Under the pieces are notes generated by a model that searched no databases, was not told the DNA's origin, and saw nothing but the letters and a program-made list of their open reading frames with translations. A stretch of 64,000 bases of DNA from Muribaculaceae bacterium (lineage in GTDB: Bacteria; Pseudomonadota; Alphaproteobacteria; Rs-D84): contig JAMPEH010000003.1 of the NCBI GenBank assembly GCA_023665245.1, forward strand, positions 49,710-113,709. The letters are read 5' to 3'. Position 1 is the stretch's first letter. Each line of letters opens with the position of its first letter. The position numbers and the translations under genes are program-made. Positions 1 to 8,742 of this stretch are shown here, one piece after another.

Positions 1-41
1 ATATTATAACACATTAATATTTTAAAAATCTAGGAATTTGT

Positions 42-797
42 TTATATTGTGCGGGCCACACGACAAAATGTGACACCGTATACAGATGCGGCACCTGCGC
101 GCATCAGGACACGACGCATTTCTGAAAATGTCGCACCGGTGGTCATAACATCATCAACCAGTAATATACGTTTACCACGAATTCTATCAGGATGCACAAC
201 CCGGAATACGCCATGGATATTATCTGACCGCTGGCGGGCGTTCATGTGTCCCATATCAGGTCGGTAAGTACGGCGGACAGATGACGCATCCATTGGCACA
301 CCATATGCACGCGCAATCGGCCGCGCCAGTAATGCGGCCTGATTATATCCGCGATGGGCCAGTCTGCGCCACGCCAATGGTATCGGCATTACAATATCTG
401 GCGAAATATTTGCATCACGCAGTGCCCATATCATGGCACGCGACATTGCATACGAATACTTAATTTTGCCACCGTGTTTAAACGGCAACATTATTGCGCG
501 GGACGCGTCATCATAAACACATGCCGACCGTATCAAATCCAGTTCGCATTTACCTGCCGCACATGTCGGACACAACATATCAGCGCCAAATTCCCACCCA
601 TCACCAAACGGATATCCACAGTGCGCACATTTTGCGCCATCAATCCAATCAAATGTTGGCCAACACCCGTCGCATAATTCACCATGCACAGATGTTGACG
701 TGCCACATATCGGGCATGCGGGCGGAAATATAAATTCAATCAAATCGTGAAATTTGCCAGATATTATTCGGAACGCACGCGTCTGGGATATTACCAT
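42..797 (-). CDS. comF: ComF-family phosphoribosyltransferase-like protein
   Basis: This 251-residue protein belongs to the ComF/GntX group of phosphoribosyltransferase-fold proteins, linked in other bacteria to DNA uptake or use of external DNA. The N-terminus has four CxxC-type pairs (C28/C31, C42/C45, C57/C60, C76/C79), the zinc-ribbon-like region typical of ComF. Near residues 213-225 it carries a PRPP-binding loop, ILLVDDVMTTGAT. The start ATG overlaps the stop of the upstream OmpA-domain gene by 7 bases and has no clear Shine-Dalgarno sequence, so translational coupling is likely. With prepilin-like genes elsewhere in the window, a role in DNA uptake is possible but is inference; many ComF proteins have no proven function. 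Confidence 0.9.
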   Translation of the reverse strand: MVISQTRAFRIISGKFHDLIEFIFPPACPICGTSTSVHGELCDGCWPTFDWIDGAKCAHCGYPFGDGWEFGADMLCPTCAAGKCELDLIRSACVYDDASRAIMLPFKHGGKIKYSYAMSRAMIWALRDANISPDIVMPIPLAWRRLAHRGYNQAALLARPIARAYGVPMDASSVRRTYRPDMGHMNARQRSDNIHGVFRVVHPDRIRGKRILLVDDVMTTGATFSEMRRVLMRAGAASVYGVTFCRVARTI

Positions 798-2134
798 GTC
801 ATGCTTTTATATGTTTTTTTGCTGACCGTGTCACCAAACATATTCTTTTGTTGTTGGGTCATGGTTTCGTATTGGTCACTGGAAATAACGCGCAGAACAA
901 ATGCATCTTCGTTGCGTTGTGACAAGACCGGCATGATACGCTGTTCCGACACACCGGTGTCACGTAATACCTGTTCAACAATGGCCAGGCGACGCGCGGC
1001 CAGTTTTCTGTCATCAGAATTTAATGTCGCATTTTGCGGTATCGAAACCTGTATCGCACGCGTTGGGTTTGAACGCACAACACCTGCATATTCCGTTAAC
1101 AAAGTATAGTTGGCACGGGATAATGCCGCATCATCATTAAGAAACTTAATCTTGATTTCCAATGGACGGATGCCGCCACTTTCGGACAGGTCGCGACGCG
1201 CGGTAAAACCTTCGATGGATGTGCCCATATCACTGGCAACATCAAAACGGTCGTCAATTGGATATGTCGACAGGTGTTTATTTTCAGACAAAAACGTCTT
1301 GCGAAATGCGCGACGCAATTCGGCAGGATTCAAATTTGCCATATCATTACGAACCGCCGCAACACGTGGGGATGTATTTTTTTCAACCGCACGCATAACA
1401 ACATCACCATCATCGGCCGGCACAACCAGGCGTGATAACTTTACCGGTGCGGTGGCCGCCTTTTCAGATGGCACATGACCAACAACCGGACGCGCGGTCT
1501 GACGTTCTGATGTTGCGACGTTTGATGCAACGCGTGGCGCAGTATTGGCCGCAACCCGGGTTACCCCGGCATTAAAACTTTCATCGGCGCGACGCTGTAA
1601 TTCTGTTAATTTGGCAATCTGGGCATCCAGTTCCGCCATCGGCATTGCGGTTGATTTTTCCACCATCGCAACACGTGGCGCAATGTTAGACGTACGCGTG
1701 TTGCTATCCAAACTTTCTTCGGGTAAATTGGCATCTGTTCTGATTACAGAGAATTCATCAGGACTTGGCACACGCAGTGGTGTATCAGAACGCGCCCATA
1801 AATCAGAACTGGGGCGATTTGGTGACAGTATATCACCACGCGATGCGATTTGCGCACCGGTATCAACATTTACCGATGTTTGTGATATATTTTTTGTCGC
1901 CGCACGTGCAACAACCTTTTTCGAGACCGGCGCCACTGCAACCGGCGCGACCGGCACATCGCCATATAAATCCGCAACAGGTGTCCCATATGTCTTGTTT
2001 GATGTGCTGTCTGCACCAAATGCACTGCGTGCAGAAACGCCCGCCGCCGACACGTTAACCACCGGCAAACGCGCAGCCGACATCGCCGGCAAAACAACAA
2101 ACATAGATAAAACTGAGACTGCGATTAAACGCAT
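791..2134 (-). CDS. secreted protein with C-terminal OmpA-like domain
   Basis: This 447-residue protein starts with a signal peptide (about residues 1-20, ending in MSAA). A long low-complexity Ala/Val/Thr/Arg-rich segment of about 300 residues follows, then a C-terminal region (about 330-447) resembling an OmpA-type peptidoglycan-associated domain: a short-strand start (IKIKFLNDD), a helix with NPTRAIQVSI and a final helix with RRLAIVEQVL. The spacer has only short repeated themes such as APRVA. Its start is preceded by a strong purine-rich Shine-Dalgarno (GGAAGGAAAGG) and a possible TATGAT box near 2160. It follows murG by 71 bases on the same strand. A periplasmic or outer-membrane link to the cell wall is inferred from the OmpA-like domain; the exact function is unknown. 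Confidence 0.7.
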   Translation of the reverse strand: MRLIAVSVLSMFVVLPAMSAARLPVVNVSAAGVSARSAFGADSTSNKTYGTPVADLYGDVPVAPVAVAPVSKKVVARAATKNISQTSVNVDTGAQIASRGDILSPNRPSSDLWARSDTPLRVPSPDEFSVIRTDANLPEESLDSNTRTSNIAPRVAMVEKSTAMPMAELDAQIAKLTELQRRADESFNAGVTRVAANTAPRVASNVATSERQTARPVVGHVPSEKAATAPVKLSRLVVPADDGDVVMRAVEKNTSPRVAAVRNDMANLNPAELRRAFRKTFLSENKHLSTYPIDDRFDVASDMGTSIEGFTARRDLSESGGIRPLEIKIKFLNDDAALSRANYTLLTEYAGVVRSNPTRAIQVSIPQNATLNSDDRKLAARRLAIVEQVLRDTGVSEQRIMPVLSQRNEDAFVLRVISSDQYETMTQQQKNMFGDTVSKKTYKSMTW

Positions 2135-2205
2135 TTTCCTTTCCTTCCGTTTTTATCATAGAACAAATGACGAATCGCACGCAAGTGGAAAATGCGTATC
2201 ATAAA

Positions 2206-3252
2206 TTATTTTGTGACGGCGTCTGCTATCTTTTCGGTTGCCAGATTTGGAACCACGGCCTTTTGCGCCATTTTTTCCAGTCTGGCCGGATTATCAAATA
2301 AATCCGTTAATGTGGCAGCCAGCCAACGCGGTGTGAACTTATCTTGGGGGATGGCAAATCCACCACCATTGCTGACAAAGTTTTCAGCGTTCGCAGCCTG
2401 GTCTGGATTAATCGCCAATGGAACAAATATCGCAGGCCGACCAATTGTCTGTAATTCGACAACAGTGCTGGCGCCACTGCGGCCAATTACCAAATCAGAA
2501 TTAACAATCGCACCCGCCATATCATGCACAAATGACAGTACGTTCGCACGAATCTTGTTGTCTGCATAAAACTTTTGCAGGCGGGCGACATTTTCAGGCC
2601 GGGTTTGATGCATGATGAAAATCTTTTTATTTTTCATTTGTGAAATCGCCGTTGGCACAACATCATCCAGAATCTGCGCCCCCAGTGACCCGCCGGTCAC
2701 CAATATGCGCCCCGCGCCCGGCAATGGTGCGCCGGCGGCCGCCAAGAATTCGCGTCGCACCGGCAGACCGGTATAAACCACATCAACATTTGCATTTTTG
2801 GGAATACCCGACACGGATGGAAAACTGGTCATTAATGTTTTAACCCAGCGCATTGCAAATTTATTTGCACGCCCGATCGCACCGTTTTGTTCATGTAAAA
2901 ATGTTGGTATTTTAAACAAGTGCGCGGCAAACACCGGTGCAACCGATGCATACCCACCAAATGCCACAACACGGTCGGGACGCGACACCAGGAACCGCAA
3001 TGACAATGCAATTGCCGACATACCGATTTTGGATAATGCAATTATTTGCTTTATTCGACTTTTGGCACCAACCCCAGATGCCCATACATGCACCATACGC
3101 GCACCCGCCGGCATACCATTGGCCACCATCTGATGCACACGGCCATCACACGAAATTATGATTTTATGACCGCGTGCGGATAATTCTGTTGCCACACTTA
3201 ATGCAGGAAAAACGTGCCCGCCGGTACCACCTGTTGCAATCCATATCTTCAT
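2206..3252 (-). CDS. murG: MurG, lipid II-forming N-acetylglucosaminyltransferase
   Basis: MurG transfers GlcNAc from UDP-GlcNAc to lipid I on the inner face of the cytoplasmic membrane to make lipid II. The 348-residue protein opens with the glycine-rich GGTGGH motif (residues 8-13) and keeps the GT-B architecture: an HEQN segment in the N-terminal half, then TGGSLGAQ and the RSGASTVVELQ nucleotide-sugar site in the C-terminal half. The frame is open 25 codons further upstream, but the ATG at 3252 gives the canonical N-terminus and has a GGTGA-type ribosome site. It faces the gene at 3340, and its start codon overlaps the -35 box of that gene's promoter. The usual neighbours murC and murD are absent here. 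Confidence 0.95.
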   Translation of the reverse strand: MKIWIATGGTGGHVFPALSVATELSARGHKIIISCDGRVHQMVANGMPAGARMVHVWASGVGAKSRIKQIIALSKIGMSAIALSLRFLVSRPDRVVAFGGYASVAPVFAAHLFKIPTFLHEQNGAIGRANKFAMRWVKTLMTSFPSVSGIPKNANVDVVYTGLPVRREFLAAAGAPLPGAGRILVTGGSLGAQILDDVVPTAISQMKNKKIFIMHQTRPENVARLQKFYADNKIRANVLSFVHDMAGAIVNSDLVIGRSGASTVVELQTIGRPAIFVPLAINPDQAANAENFVSNGGGFAIPQDKFTPRWLAATLTDLFDNPARLEKMAQKAVVPNLATEKIADAVTK

Positions 3253-3280
3253 TGTATTTTCACCCTTGCTGTGATATAAT
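3252..3280 (+). promoter_or_regulatory. sigma-70-type promoter for the 3340 gene
   Basis: TTGTAT (3252-3257), a 17-base spacer and TATAAT (3275-3280) sit about 60 bases before the start codon at 3340. The same -35/-10 pair and spacing recur at 51308-51336 on the other strand, which supports it as a genuine local promoter type. The -35 lies on the first codon of murG, so the two transcription units are tightly divergent. Confidence 0.6.
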
Positions 3281-3339
3281 TCATATATATTTGTAAGTAT
3301 ACCACCAGACATATCTGGTTGCAACAAAAGGACAAAATT

Positions 3340-3873
3340 ATGCCACGTACACCGACAAAACCGTTAAAAATGACCAAGGCACAACTAAGATTTCGCGAAT
3401 TATTGCCACATGACGGATTTTGTTCATTGGAACCCAAAGACTTTAAGGAAATGATGAAACTGATTCACAATGAATCAGACAAAATGCAAAAGCATCTGAT
3501 GTTTTCCCAGGTACTGGACAAAATGTTTGCATGTGGATGGGGCTGGTATGGGCGTCTGGGACAAAGTTTGTCCGCCATGCAGACAATCAGATATGCATCA
3601 GAATTGTCCGACGCAAAACGTTTGGCAGGATTGGAAGTTCTGCGCATGGTAAAAAATATGCACATTGAATTAAGATACAGCCCCAGTTATATCGGTATTA
3701 TTAACGCCTATATCCGCGATTTTGGAGGGAACGCAAATTCAATGACACGTGCGGTGGCAAAACAACAACGTGCCCAGAAATTTAATCGGGCGACAGCCGC
3801 ACTGGACGCCGGCCAAAAGGTTCCACGAAAATTAAAGAAAATGATTAAATCAAAACTTGAAAATACAAAATAA
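3340..3873 (+). CDS. hypothetical basic protein inside the cell-wall cluster
   Basis: This is a 177-residue protein I do not recognise. There is no signal peptide or membrane segment. It is rich in Lys/Arg, especially at both ends (starts MPRTPTKPLK, ends KKMIKSKLENTK), and is predicted mostly helical; it may bind nucleic acid, but that is only inference from charge. The ATG at 3340 is preferred over one 21 bases upstream because AAAGGA precedes it at good spacing. The gene lies on the strand opposite to murG and ftsW, between them, with its own promoter (3252-3280) and terminator (3876-3900), so it is an independent unit splitting an otherwise conserved cell-wall cluster. Confidence 0.75.
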   Translation: MPRTPTKPLKMTKAQLRFRELLPHDGFCSLEPKDFKEMMKLIHNESDKMQKHLMFSQVLDKMFACGWGWYGRLGQSLSAMQTIRYASELSDAKRLAGLEVLRMVKNMHIELRYSPSYIGIINAYIRDFGGNANSMTRAVAKQQRAQKFNRATAALDAGQKVPRKLKKMIKSKLENTK

Positions 3874-3875
3874 AG

Positions 3876-3900
3876 ACGGGGCATTGCCCCGTTTCTTGTT
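3876..3900. terminator. bidirectional intrinsic terminator between the 3340 gene and ftsW
   Basis: The hairpin ACGGGGC-att-GCCCCGT is followed by TTTCTTGTT on the plus strand and by TCTTTATTTTG on the minus strand. It can end both the 3340 gene and the convergent ftsW transcript. Confidence 0.75.
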
Positions 3901-3915
3901 CTATGATAACAGAAC

Positions 3916-5055
3916 TTATTTCCATTTATCTTCACGTACCAACGCCAAAACAATCCCAAACAGCAGGCAAAACGCAACAAATGAACTGCCACCATATGAC
4001 ACAAACGGCAACGTCATACCCTTAGGTGGCATCAGATGCAGTGTTGTCATTAAGTTTATGCACATCTGGGTGCCAAATAATGCCGCCGCACCACCAACGG
4101 CATAGAATACAAATGGGTCACGCGCATTTAATGCATCGGTCGTCATGCGCTTTAAAACATACAATAACACACCCAACAATACACATCCTGCCAATGCGCC
4201 CCAATCTTCGACAATTGCCGCGAAAATAAAGTCTGTATGCGCATCCGGCAAAGACTGTTTAACAAACGAATCGTCACCACTGCCCAACAGGCCACCATGC
4301 TGAATAGATTGGACAGATTGGCGTACCTGATACGTATCACCGGTACCTGTAAAAAATGAAATTATACGATTATGCACGTGCGACATTGTCAAAAATGCGA
4401 CCGTGATCCCCAAGCCGCCAACGCCGGCCATTGCCGCAACAATTCCCCACGGCAACCCCGCCATAAACAACATCGCCCCCAGTGTTGCAACATACAAAAC
4501 AGTTGTTCCAACGTCTGGATGCAAAAATATTATCAACAATGCAGGTGTAAACACTGCAAAATATGTCCACCAACTGAACCACGTCAGACGCCACGCAGAT
4601 TTATTCAAGAAAATCTGATGGCCATATTTTTCCTGCATTTTAGATAAAAACCACGCTGTTAAAACTATAAATCCGGGTTTCATAATATCAGACGGCATGA
4701 CATTAAACGCGCCAAACGAAACGAATCGGGCCGAACCCTTGATATAATGTGGCGCAACCAGTGTCACCAACAGCAACACCAGTCCCACCGCAACATTTGC
4801 CATTGACAGCCCCAGAATCAGACGCCGATTTAACATACTGGCCACAAACAGCGTACCCAAGCCCAGAATATAAAAAATCGACATCTTTTTCAGAAAGTAA
4901 TACCATGGCTGGCCAATACGTTCGGCAGATACGGAGCCCGCCGAAATCACAAATATTACCCCCAGCACAACCAACCCCAGCAAGAACACCAAGAGGCGGC
5001 GGTCAATTTCAAAATACCAACTGGTTAATTTACTTTCTTCGGTTCGTTTCAGCAT
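3916..5055 (-). CDS. ftsW: FtsW, septal peptidoglycan glycosyltransferase (SEDS family)
   Basis: FtsW is the polytopic SEDS-family lipid II polymerase of the divisome. This 379-residue protein has about ten hydrophobic segments. It contains the conserved extracytoplasmic HPDVGTT region (near residues 178-184) and a C-terminal PFVSYGGSSF motif, which are diagnostic of FtsW/RodA. FtsW rather than RodA is chosen because mraY lies 13 bases upstream and murG downstream. In most bacteria murD separates mraY and ftsW; here it is missing. The start ATG at 5055 has an AAGG-type site about 11 bases upstream, within the short mraY-ftsW gap. Confidence 0.93.
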   Translation of the reverse strand: MLKRTEESKLTSWYFEIDRRLLVFLLGLVVLGVIFVISAGSVSAERIGQPWYYFLKKMSIFYILGLGTLFVASMLNRRLILGLSMANVAVGLVLLLVTLVAPHYIKGSARFVSFGAFNVMPSDIMKPGFIVLTAWFLSKMQEKYGHQIFLNKSAWRLTWFSWWTYFAVFTPALLIIFLHPDVGTTVLYVATLGAMLFMAGLPWGIVAAMAGVGGLGITVAFLTMSHVHNRIISFFTGTGDTYQVRQSVQSIQHGGLLGSGDDSFVKQSLPDAHTDFIFAAIVEDWGALAGCVLLGVLLYVLKRMTTDALNARDPFVFYAVGGAAALFGTQMCINLMTTLHLMPPKGMTLPFVSYGGSSFVAFCLLFGIVLALVREDKWK

Positions 5056-5068
5056 TTGTATCGGCCTT

Positions 5069-6157
5069 TTATGCGAACTTTAACAACACTAATGCCAGGC
5101 CAGAAAACAAGATAGACATCACAAAAAAACGTTCTACAATTTTTGTTTCGTCCCAGCCCATTTCTTCAAAATGATGATGCAGTGGCGCACGCAAGAATAC
5201 ACGACGCCCGGTGCCGGTAATTTTACGCGTTGCCTTGAAAAACATTGTCTGGATAAACGATGATAACAAAATCAGCACCATCATACCGGCGGCCACACCC
5301 ATTATTATTTCTGATTTTAACAGCATGGCAACCGTACCCATAAATCCGCCCAACGCCAATGAACCAACGTCACCCATAAATATCGATGCAGGCTTTGCAT
5401 TATACCATAAAAATCCAAGAATCGCACCAAATGCCGCCCCCAGCACTGCGTACAAACCACTGGCGGTTGGCAAAAACATAACTGTATCCATAAAACCAAT
5501 GCGTGTTGCACCATACAGTGCGACAACCAGTACAATCAGCACAGGCATATATAATTTGGCCAGCATACCATCCAGACCATCTGTGATATTAGTCGCATTT
5601 GCCGCACCACAGATTACAAAATACGCAAACACATAATACAGCAATCCCAGTGGCAATATTATGCCCGCACCCAGTGCAACGGAATATTCAGGGATGTATG
5701 GCGGCATTGTGCGATTAATTAAGTATGCCAAAATAATTACACATACACCTTCGACGACCAAACGCGTCAATGGCGACAGGCCGTTGGCCGCCTTTTTTGA
5801 TTGGCTGGTGACCTTTTTGTAATCATCCACGAATCCGATTGCACCAAACATCACCAATGACGCCAGTGCAATCCAACCGGTTGGATTATGCATCGGCATG
5901 AATAAAATACTGGGGATAATTATCGCCAATAATACCAAGATACCGCCCATTGTTGGGGTGCCAGCCTTTTGCCGATGTGATTGTGGCACATTTTCACTGA
6001 TGGGTTGACCTTTTTTCTGAATTTGACGCATCCAGCGCACAAATGGGCGGCCAAACAACATCATTATTAAAAACGCCAAACCAAATCCGGCGGCAAATTG
6101 TGTCCATCCACTAGCAAAAAACCATGCGGAACGTGACAAGAAAAAATCAGTCAGCAT
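5069..6157 (-). CDS. mraY: MraY, phospho-N-acetylmuramoyl-pentapeptide transferase
   Basis: MraY attaches UDP-MurNAc-pentapeptide to undecaprenyl phosphate to form lipid I in the cytoplasmic membrane. The 362-residue protein has about ten transmembrane segments and the family signatures: FVDDYKK (the catalytic DD region, about residue 109), NATNITDGLDG (about 187-197) and the HHHFEE loop near 325. The length is normal. The start at 6157 follows AAAAGGAG, a strong ribosome site. It is the first gene of a mraY-ftsW pair and lies just downstream of a small lipoprotein gene on the same strand. Confidence 0.96.
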   Translation of the reverse strand: MLTDFFLSRSAWFFASGWTQFAAGFGLAFLIMMLFGRPFVRWMRQIQKKGQPISENVPQSHRQKAGTPTMGGILVLLAIIIPSILFMPMHNPTGWIALASLVMFGAIGFVDDYKKVTSQSKKAANGLSPLTRLVVEGVCVIILAYLINRTMPPYIPEYSVALGAGIILPLGLLYYVFAYFVICGAANATNITDGLDGMLAKLYMPVLIVLVVALYGATRIGFMDTVMFLPTASGLYAVLGAAFGAILGFLWYNAKPASIFMGDVGSLALGGFMGTVAMLLKSEIIMGVAAGMMVLILLSSFIQTMFFKATRKITGTGRRVFLRAPLHHHFEEMGWDETKIVERFFVMSILFSGLALVLLKFA

Positions 6158-6213
6158 AAAAATCTCCTTTTCTTATGCTGACATTTTATCACAAGATTTG
6201 TGGAAAATAAATC

Positions 6214-6519
6214 TTATTTCTGATGGCAAATGATTGGTTCTTCGTCGTTCAAGAACATTGTCCAGTCGCCCCCCTTGCCCCACAGGGTGACATCAGTATC
6301 ATTTAATACGCCAACATATCGCGCACCCGATGCCGAAACCGCGATTTGCAAATCCAGCGCATCACCATTTATCACCGCGTGCATTTTTTCACCATCGTCT
6401 GAAAAAGTCATTTCCACCAGATAATCACCACACTGGCGCACCAAGACATCTGAATCAGATTTTTTATCGCATGCCGAAACCGCCAGCAAACCCAACAACA
6501 AAAACACGCATTTTTTCAT
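6214..6519 (-). CDS. small hypothetical lipoprotein
   Basis: This 101-residue protein has a lipoprotein signal peptide: MKKC, a Leu-rich core and the lipobox LAVSAC, so the mature protein would be lipidated at Cys18. The rest contains a few beta-prone segments and a final Cys (ICHQK); I do not recognise a family. The start at 6519 is chosen over an ATG seven codons upstream because it gives the signal peptide and lies 7 bases after GGGGG. That ribosome site is one arm of a perfect inverted repeat (6525-6533/6552-6560), so its translation may be controlled by RNA folding. The gene sits between mrcA and mraY on the same strand. Confidence 0.75.
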   Translation of the reverse strand: MKKCVFLLLGLLAVSACDKKSDSDVLVRQCGDYLVEMTFSDDGEKMHAVINGDALDLQIAVSASGARYVGVLNDTDVTLWGKGGDWTMFLNDEEPIICHQK

Positions 6520-6524
6520 AATAA

Positions 6525-6566
6525 ATCCCCCGTAATTCATACAATTTAATCACGGGGGATATTATA
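6525..6566 (-). promoter_or_regulatory. leader hairpin sequestering the lipoprotein ribosome site, with -10 box
   Basis: On the minus strand a TATAAT (6561-6566) is followed within a few bases by ATCCCCCGT. This pairs perfectly over 9 bases with ACGGGGGAT, which contains the Shine-Dalgarno of the lipoprotein gene starting at 6519. The transcript would begin in or next to the 5' arm, so the ribosome site could be locked unless the hairpin melts. No clear -35 was found. Confidence 0.5.
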
Positions 6567-6590
6567 TCACAAATTTGCGACAAACAAAAA

Positions 6591-8633
6591 TTAAAATACA
6601 CCGCCGACAACCGCACCAGACGCAGATTTTTGTTGCACCGATGGGGCCGGGTTTGGTGATTGGCCGGGCTTAAATGCCTCGGTAATAATCATACCATTTG
6701 GGTCGGCGCTGGCGGCGGCACCACTGCGGCGATTTACACGCACAAAATGCATACCATCGGGAACCGCAAACGGCTGATTTTTTGCATCGGCCAGTGCCAC
6801 CGTCATAAATTCTGCAAATGCGCGTGCCGCCATGTGGGAACCTGCGCCCTTGCCTAATGGTTTTGGCGTATCATATCCCAAATAGACACCCGCAATTATA
6901 TTTTTGGAAAATCCGATAAACCAAACGTCTTTGACATCGTTGGTGGTGCCGGTTTTACCCGCAATTGTGTGACCAGGAACCTGGGCCTGGCGCCCGGTAC
7001 CACGTTCAACCGCGCCCTGTAATATAGAAACGATTTGATATAGACTTTGCGGGTCTGACAATGGTTCTGATTCCATATTAAATTCAGGTGGTAATAAATC
7101 ATCCGACCAATCAATCACATCTACGGTACTGCCGTCCAAGACACGACCATATCTGTCTTCGATATAGTCCACATATTTCGGTGTGACGACATGCCCACCA
7201 TTTACAAATGCGGCATACCCCGATACCAGTCGCGCCAATGTCGTTTCACCAGATCCCAACGCCATAGACAAATTCAGATTCTTTAAATCAGACGGATAAA
7301 CACCGAAACGCTGGGCAACCTCAATCGCGTTTTGTGTGCCGATTTCATCAACCAGTCGCACAGTTGTCACATTGCGTGATGTTTCCAATGACAGACGCAG
7401 TGGTACATCCCCCAAGAATTTCTTGTCATAATTTTCAGGTTTCCATTGCGTATTATCTTCGCGCCATCCGACAATCGGCGCATCCAGCAACAGATGTTGT
7501 GGCGACATGCCACGTTCCAGTGCCGCCAGATATACAAATGGCTTTATCGTAGAACCAATTTGACGCATTGCCTGGGTCGCGCGATTAAATGAACTGTCGG
7601 CAAATGAACGCCCCCCTGCAACAGCCAGCACGCGCCCCGTATGCGGGTTCATCGCGATAATTGCGCCCTGTAATTTTTCACTGCGGCCGTTGTTATATGC
7701 ATCCAGCGCATTATTCAATGCAGTTGATGCCGCACGTTGCAGTTCAGGTACAATTGTTGTTTTGATATATAATCCCTGGTTATATAATGTTTCACGCCCA
7801 ATTTGGTTCAGTAATTGGCGGCGCACTTCTTCGGCAAAATATTGATATTCCGGCACCATTTGTGCGGTAAATCCGCTGTTGATATTTAAATCTTCGGCAG
7901 ATGCAGCATCGGCGTCTGTCTGGGTTATATAGCCTTCCTGGACCATACGGCGCAGGACATAGTTTCGCCGTTCAACCGCGCGGTCACGGTCATTTGGTGC
8001 CTTGGGCAGGGATGCCAAAAATGCGCATTCGGCCAGTGACAATTCCGTGACAGGCTTGTTAAAATACATCAATGCCGCCGACCCAACACCATACGCACGG
8101 GCACCCAAGAATATCTGGTTTAAATACAGTGTCATAATATGCTGTTTTGAAAAAGTACGTTCCAAGCGCAGGGCCAATATCGCCTCTTTTATCTTGCGCG
8201 ACATGGTGCGTTCAGATGTCAAAAAGAAATTTTTTGCAACCTGTTGTGTAATTGTTGACGCGCCAGAAAAATGCGTATTAAAACCCAAAATCCGCATCAC
8301 ATTGTTTGCAGATGCACGTAATATACCCTGGACATCAATGCCCGGATGCGTCCAGAAATTTTGGTCTTCGGCCGCGATAAATGCATTGACCAATTGTGGT
8401 GGCATATCATCAAAATCAATAAATACGCGTCGTTCTTCGGCATATTCAATCAACAGTGAACCGTCAGACGCATACAGACGCGTTGCCACCGGTGGCGCAT
8501 AGGTTGCCAGTTTCTTGTAATCTGGCAAATCATTGCCATAAATCAAGACCAGTGCCGCCAACGCCGCGATTGCCGCCGTCGCACACCAAAAGATTATGTT
8601 TAACAAAATACGTAATATTTTTTTGAACTTCAT
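6591..8633 (-). CDS. mrcA: class A penicillin-binding protein (PBP1a-like)
   Basis: This bifunctional peptidoglycan synthase (680 residues) polymerises lipid II and cross-links the peptides in the periplasm. It has an N-terminal membrane anchor (about residues 8-30) and a GT51 transglycosylase domain with EDQNFWTHPGID and TITQQVAKN. The transpeptidase domain has STIKPF (the SxxK serine), an SRN motif and KTGTT. The C-terminus is Pro/Ser/Ala-rich. The frame extends 17 codons upstream of the chosen ATG at 8633, which begins MKFKKILR directly before the anchor. It fits PBP1a better than PBP1b from the overall layout and sits near the cell-wall cluster. Confidence 0.93.
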   Translation of the reverse strand: MKFKKILRILLNIIFWCATAAIAALAALVLIYGNDLPDYKKLATYAPPVATRLYASDGSLLIEYAEERRVFIDFDDMPPQLVNAFIAAEDQNFWTHPGIDVQGILRASANNVMRILGFNTHFSGASTITQQVAKNFFLTSERTMSRKIKEAILALRLERTFSKQHIMTLYLNQIFLGARAYGVGSAALMYFNKPVTELSLAECAFLASLPKAPNDRDRAVERRNYVLRRMVQEGYITQTDADAASAEDLNINSGFTAQMVPEYQYFAEEVRRQLLNQIGRETLYNQGLYIKTTIVPELQRAASTALNNALDAYNNGRSEKLQGAIIAMNPHTGRVLAVAGGRSFADSSFNRATQAMRQIGSTIKPFVYLAALERGMSPQHLLLDAPIVGWREDNTQWKPENYDKKFLGDVPLRLSLETSRNVTTVRLVDEIGTQNAIEVAQRFGVYPSDLKNLNLSMALGSGETTLARLVSGYAAFVNGGHVVTPKYVDYIEDRYGRVLDGSTVDVIDWSDDLLPPEFNMESEPLSDPQSLYQIVSILQGAVERGTGRQAQVPGHTIAGKTGTTNDVKDVWFIGFSKNIIAGVYLGYDTPKPLGKGAGSHMAARAFAEFMTVALADAKNQPFAVPDGMHFVRVNRRSGAAASADPNGMIITEAFKPGQSPNPAPSVQQKSASGAVVGGVF

Positions 8634-8704
8634 AATGCGCAAATTGTAAGATAAATATTCCCCGTTTGCAAGGTGCGCAATCAAATATTTATTATTTTAG
8701 GCTT

Positions 8705-8731
8705 TTGAGTCTGCACGACTTATGATATAAT
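8705..8731 (+). promoter_or_regulatory. promoter of the 8743 secreted protein
   Basis: TTGAGT (8705-8710), a 15-base spacer and TATAAT (8726-8731). The -10 ends 11 bases before the start codon and there is no Shine-Dalgarno, so the message would have a leader of only about five bases. Confidence 0.45.
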
Positions 8732-8742
8732 TACGTAAAATA

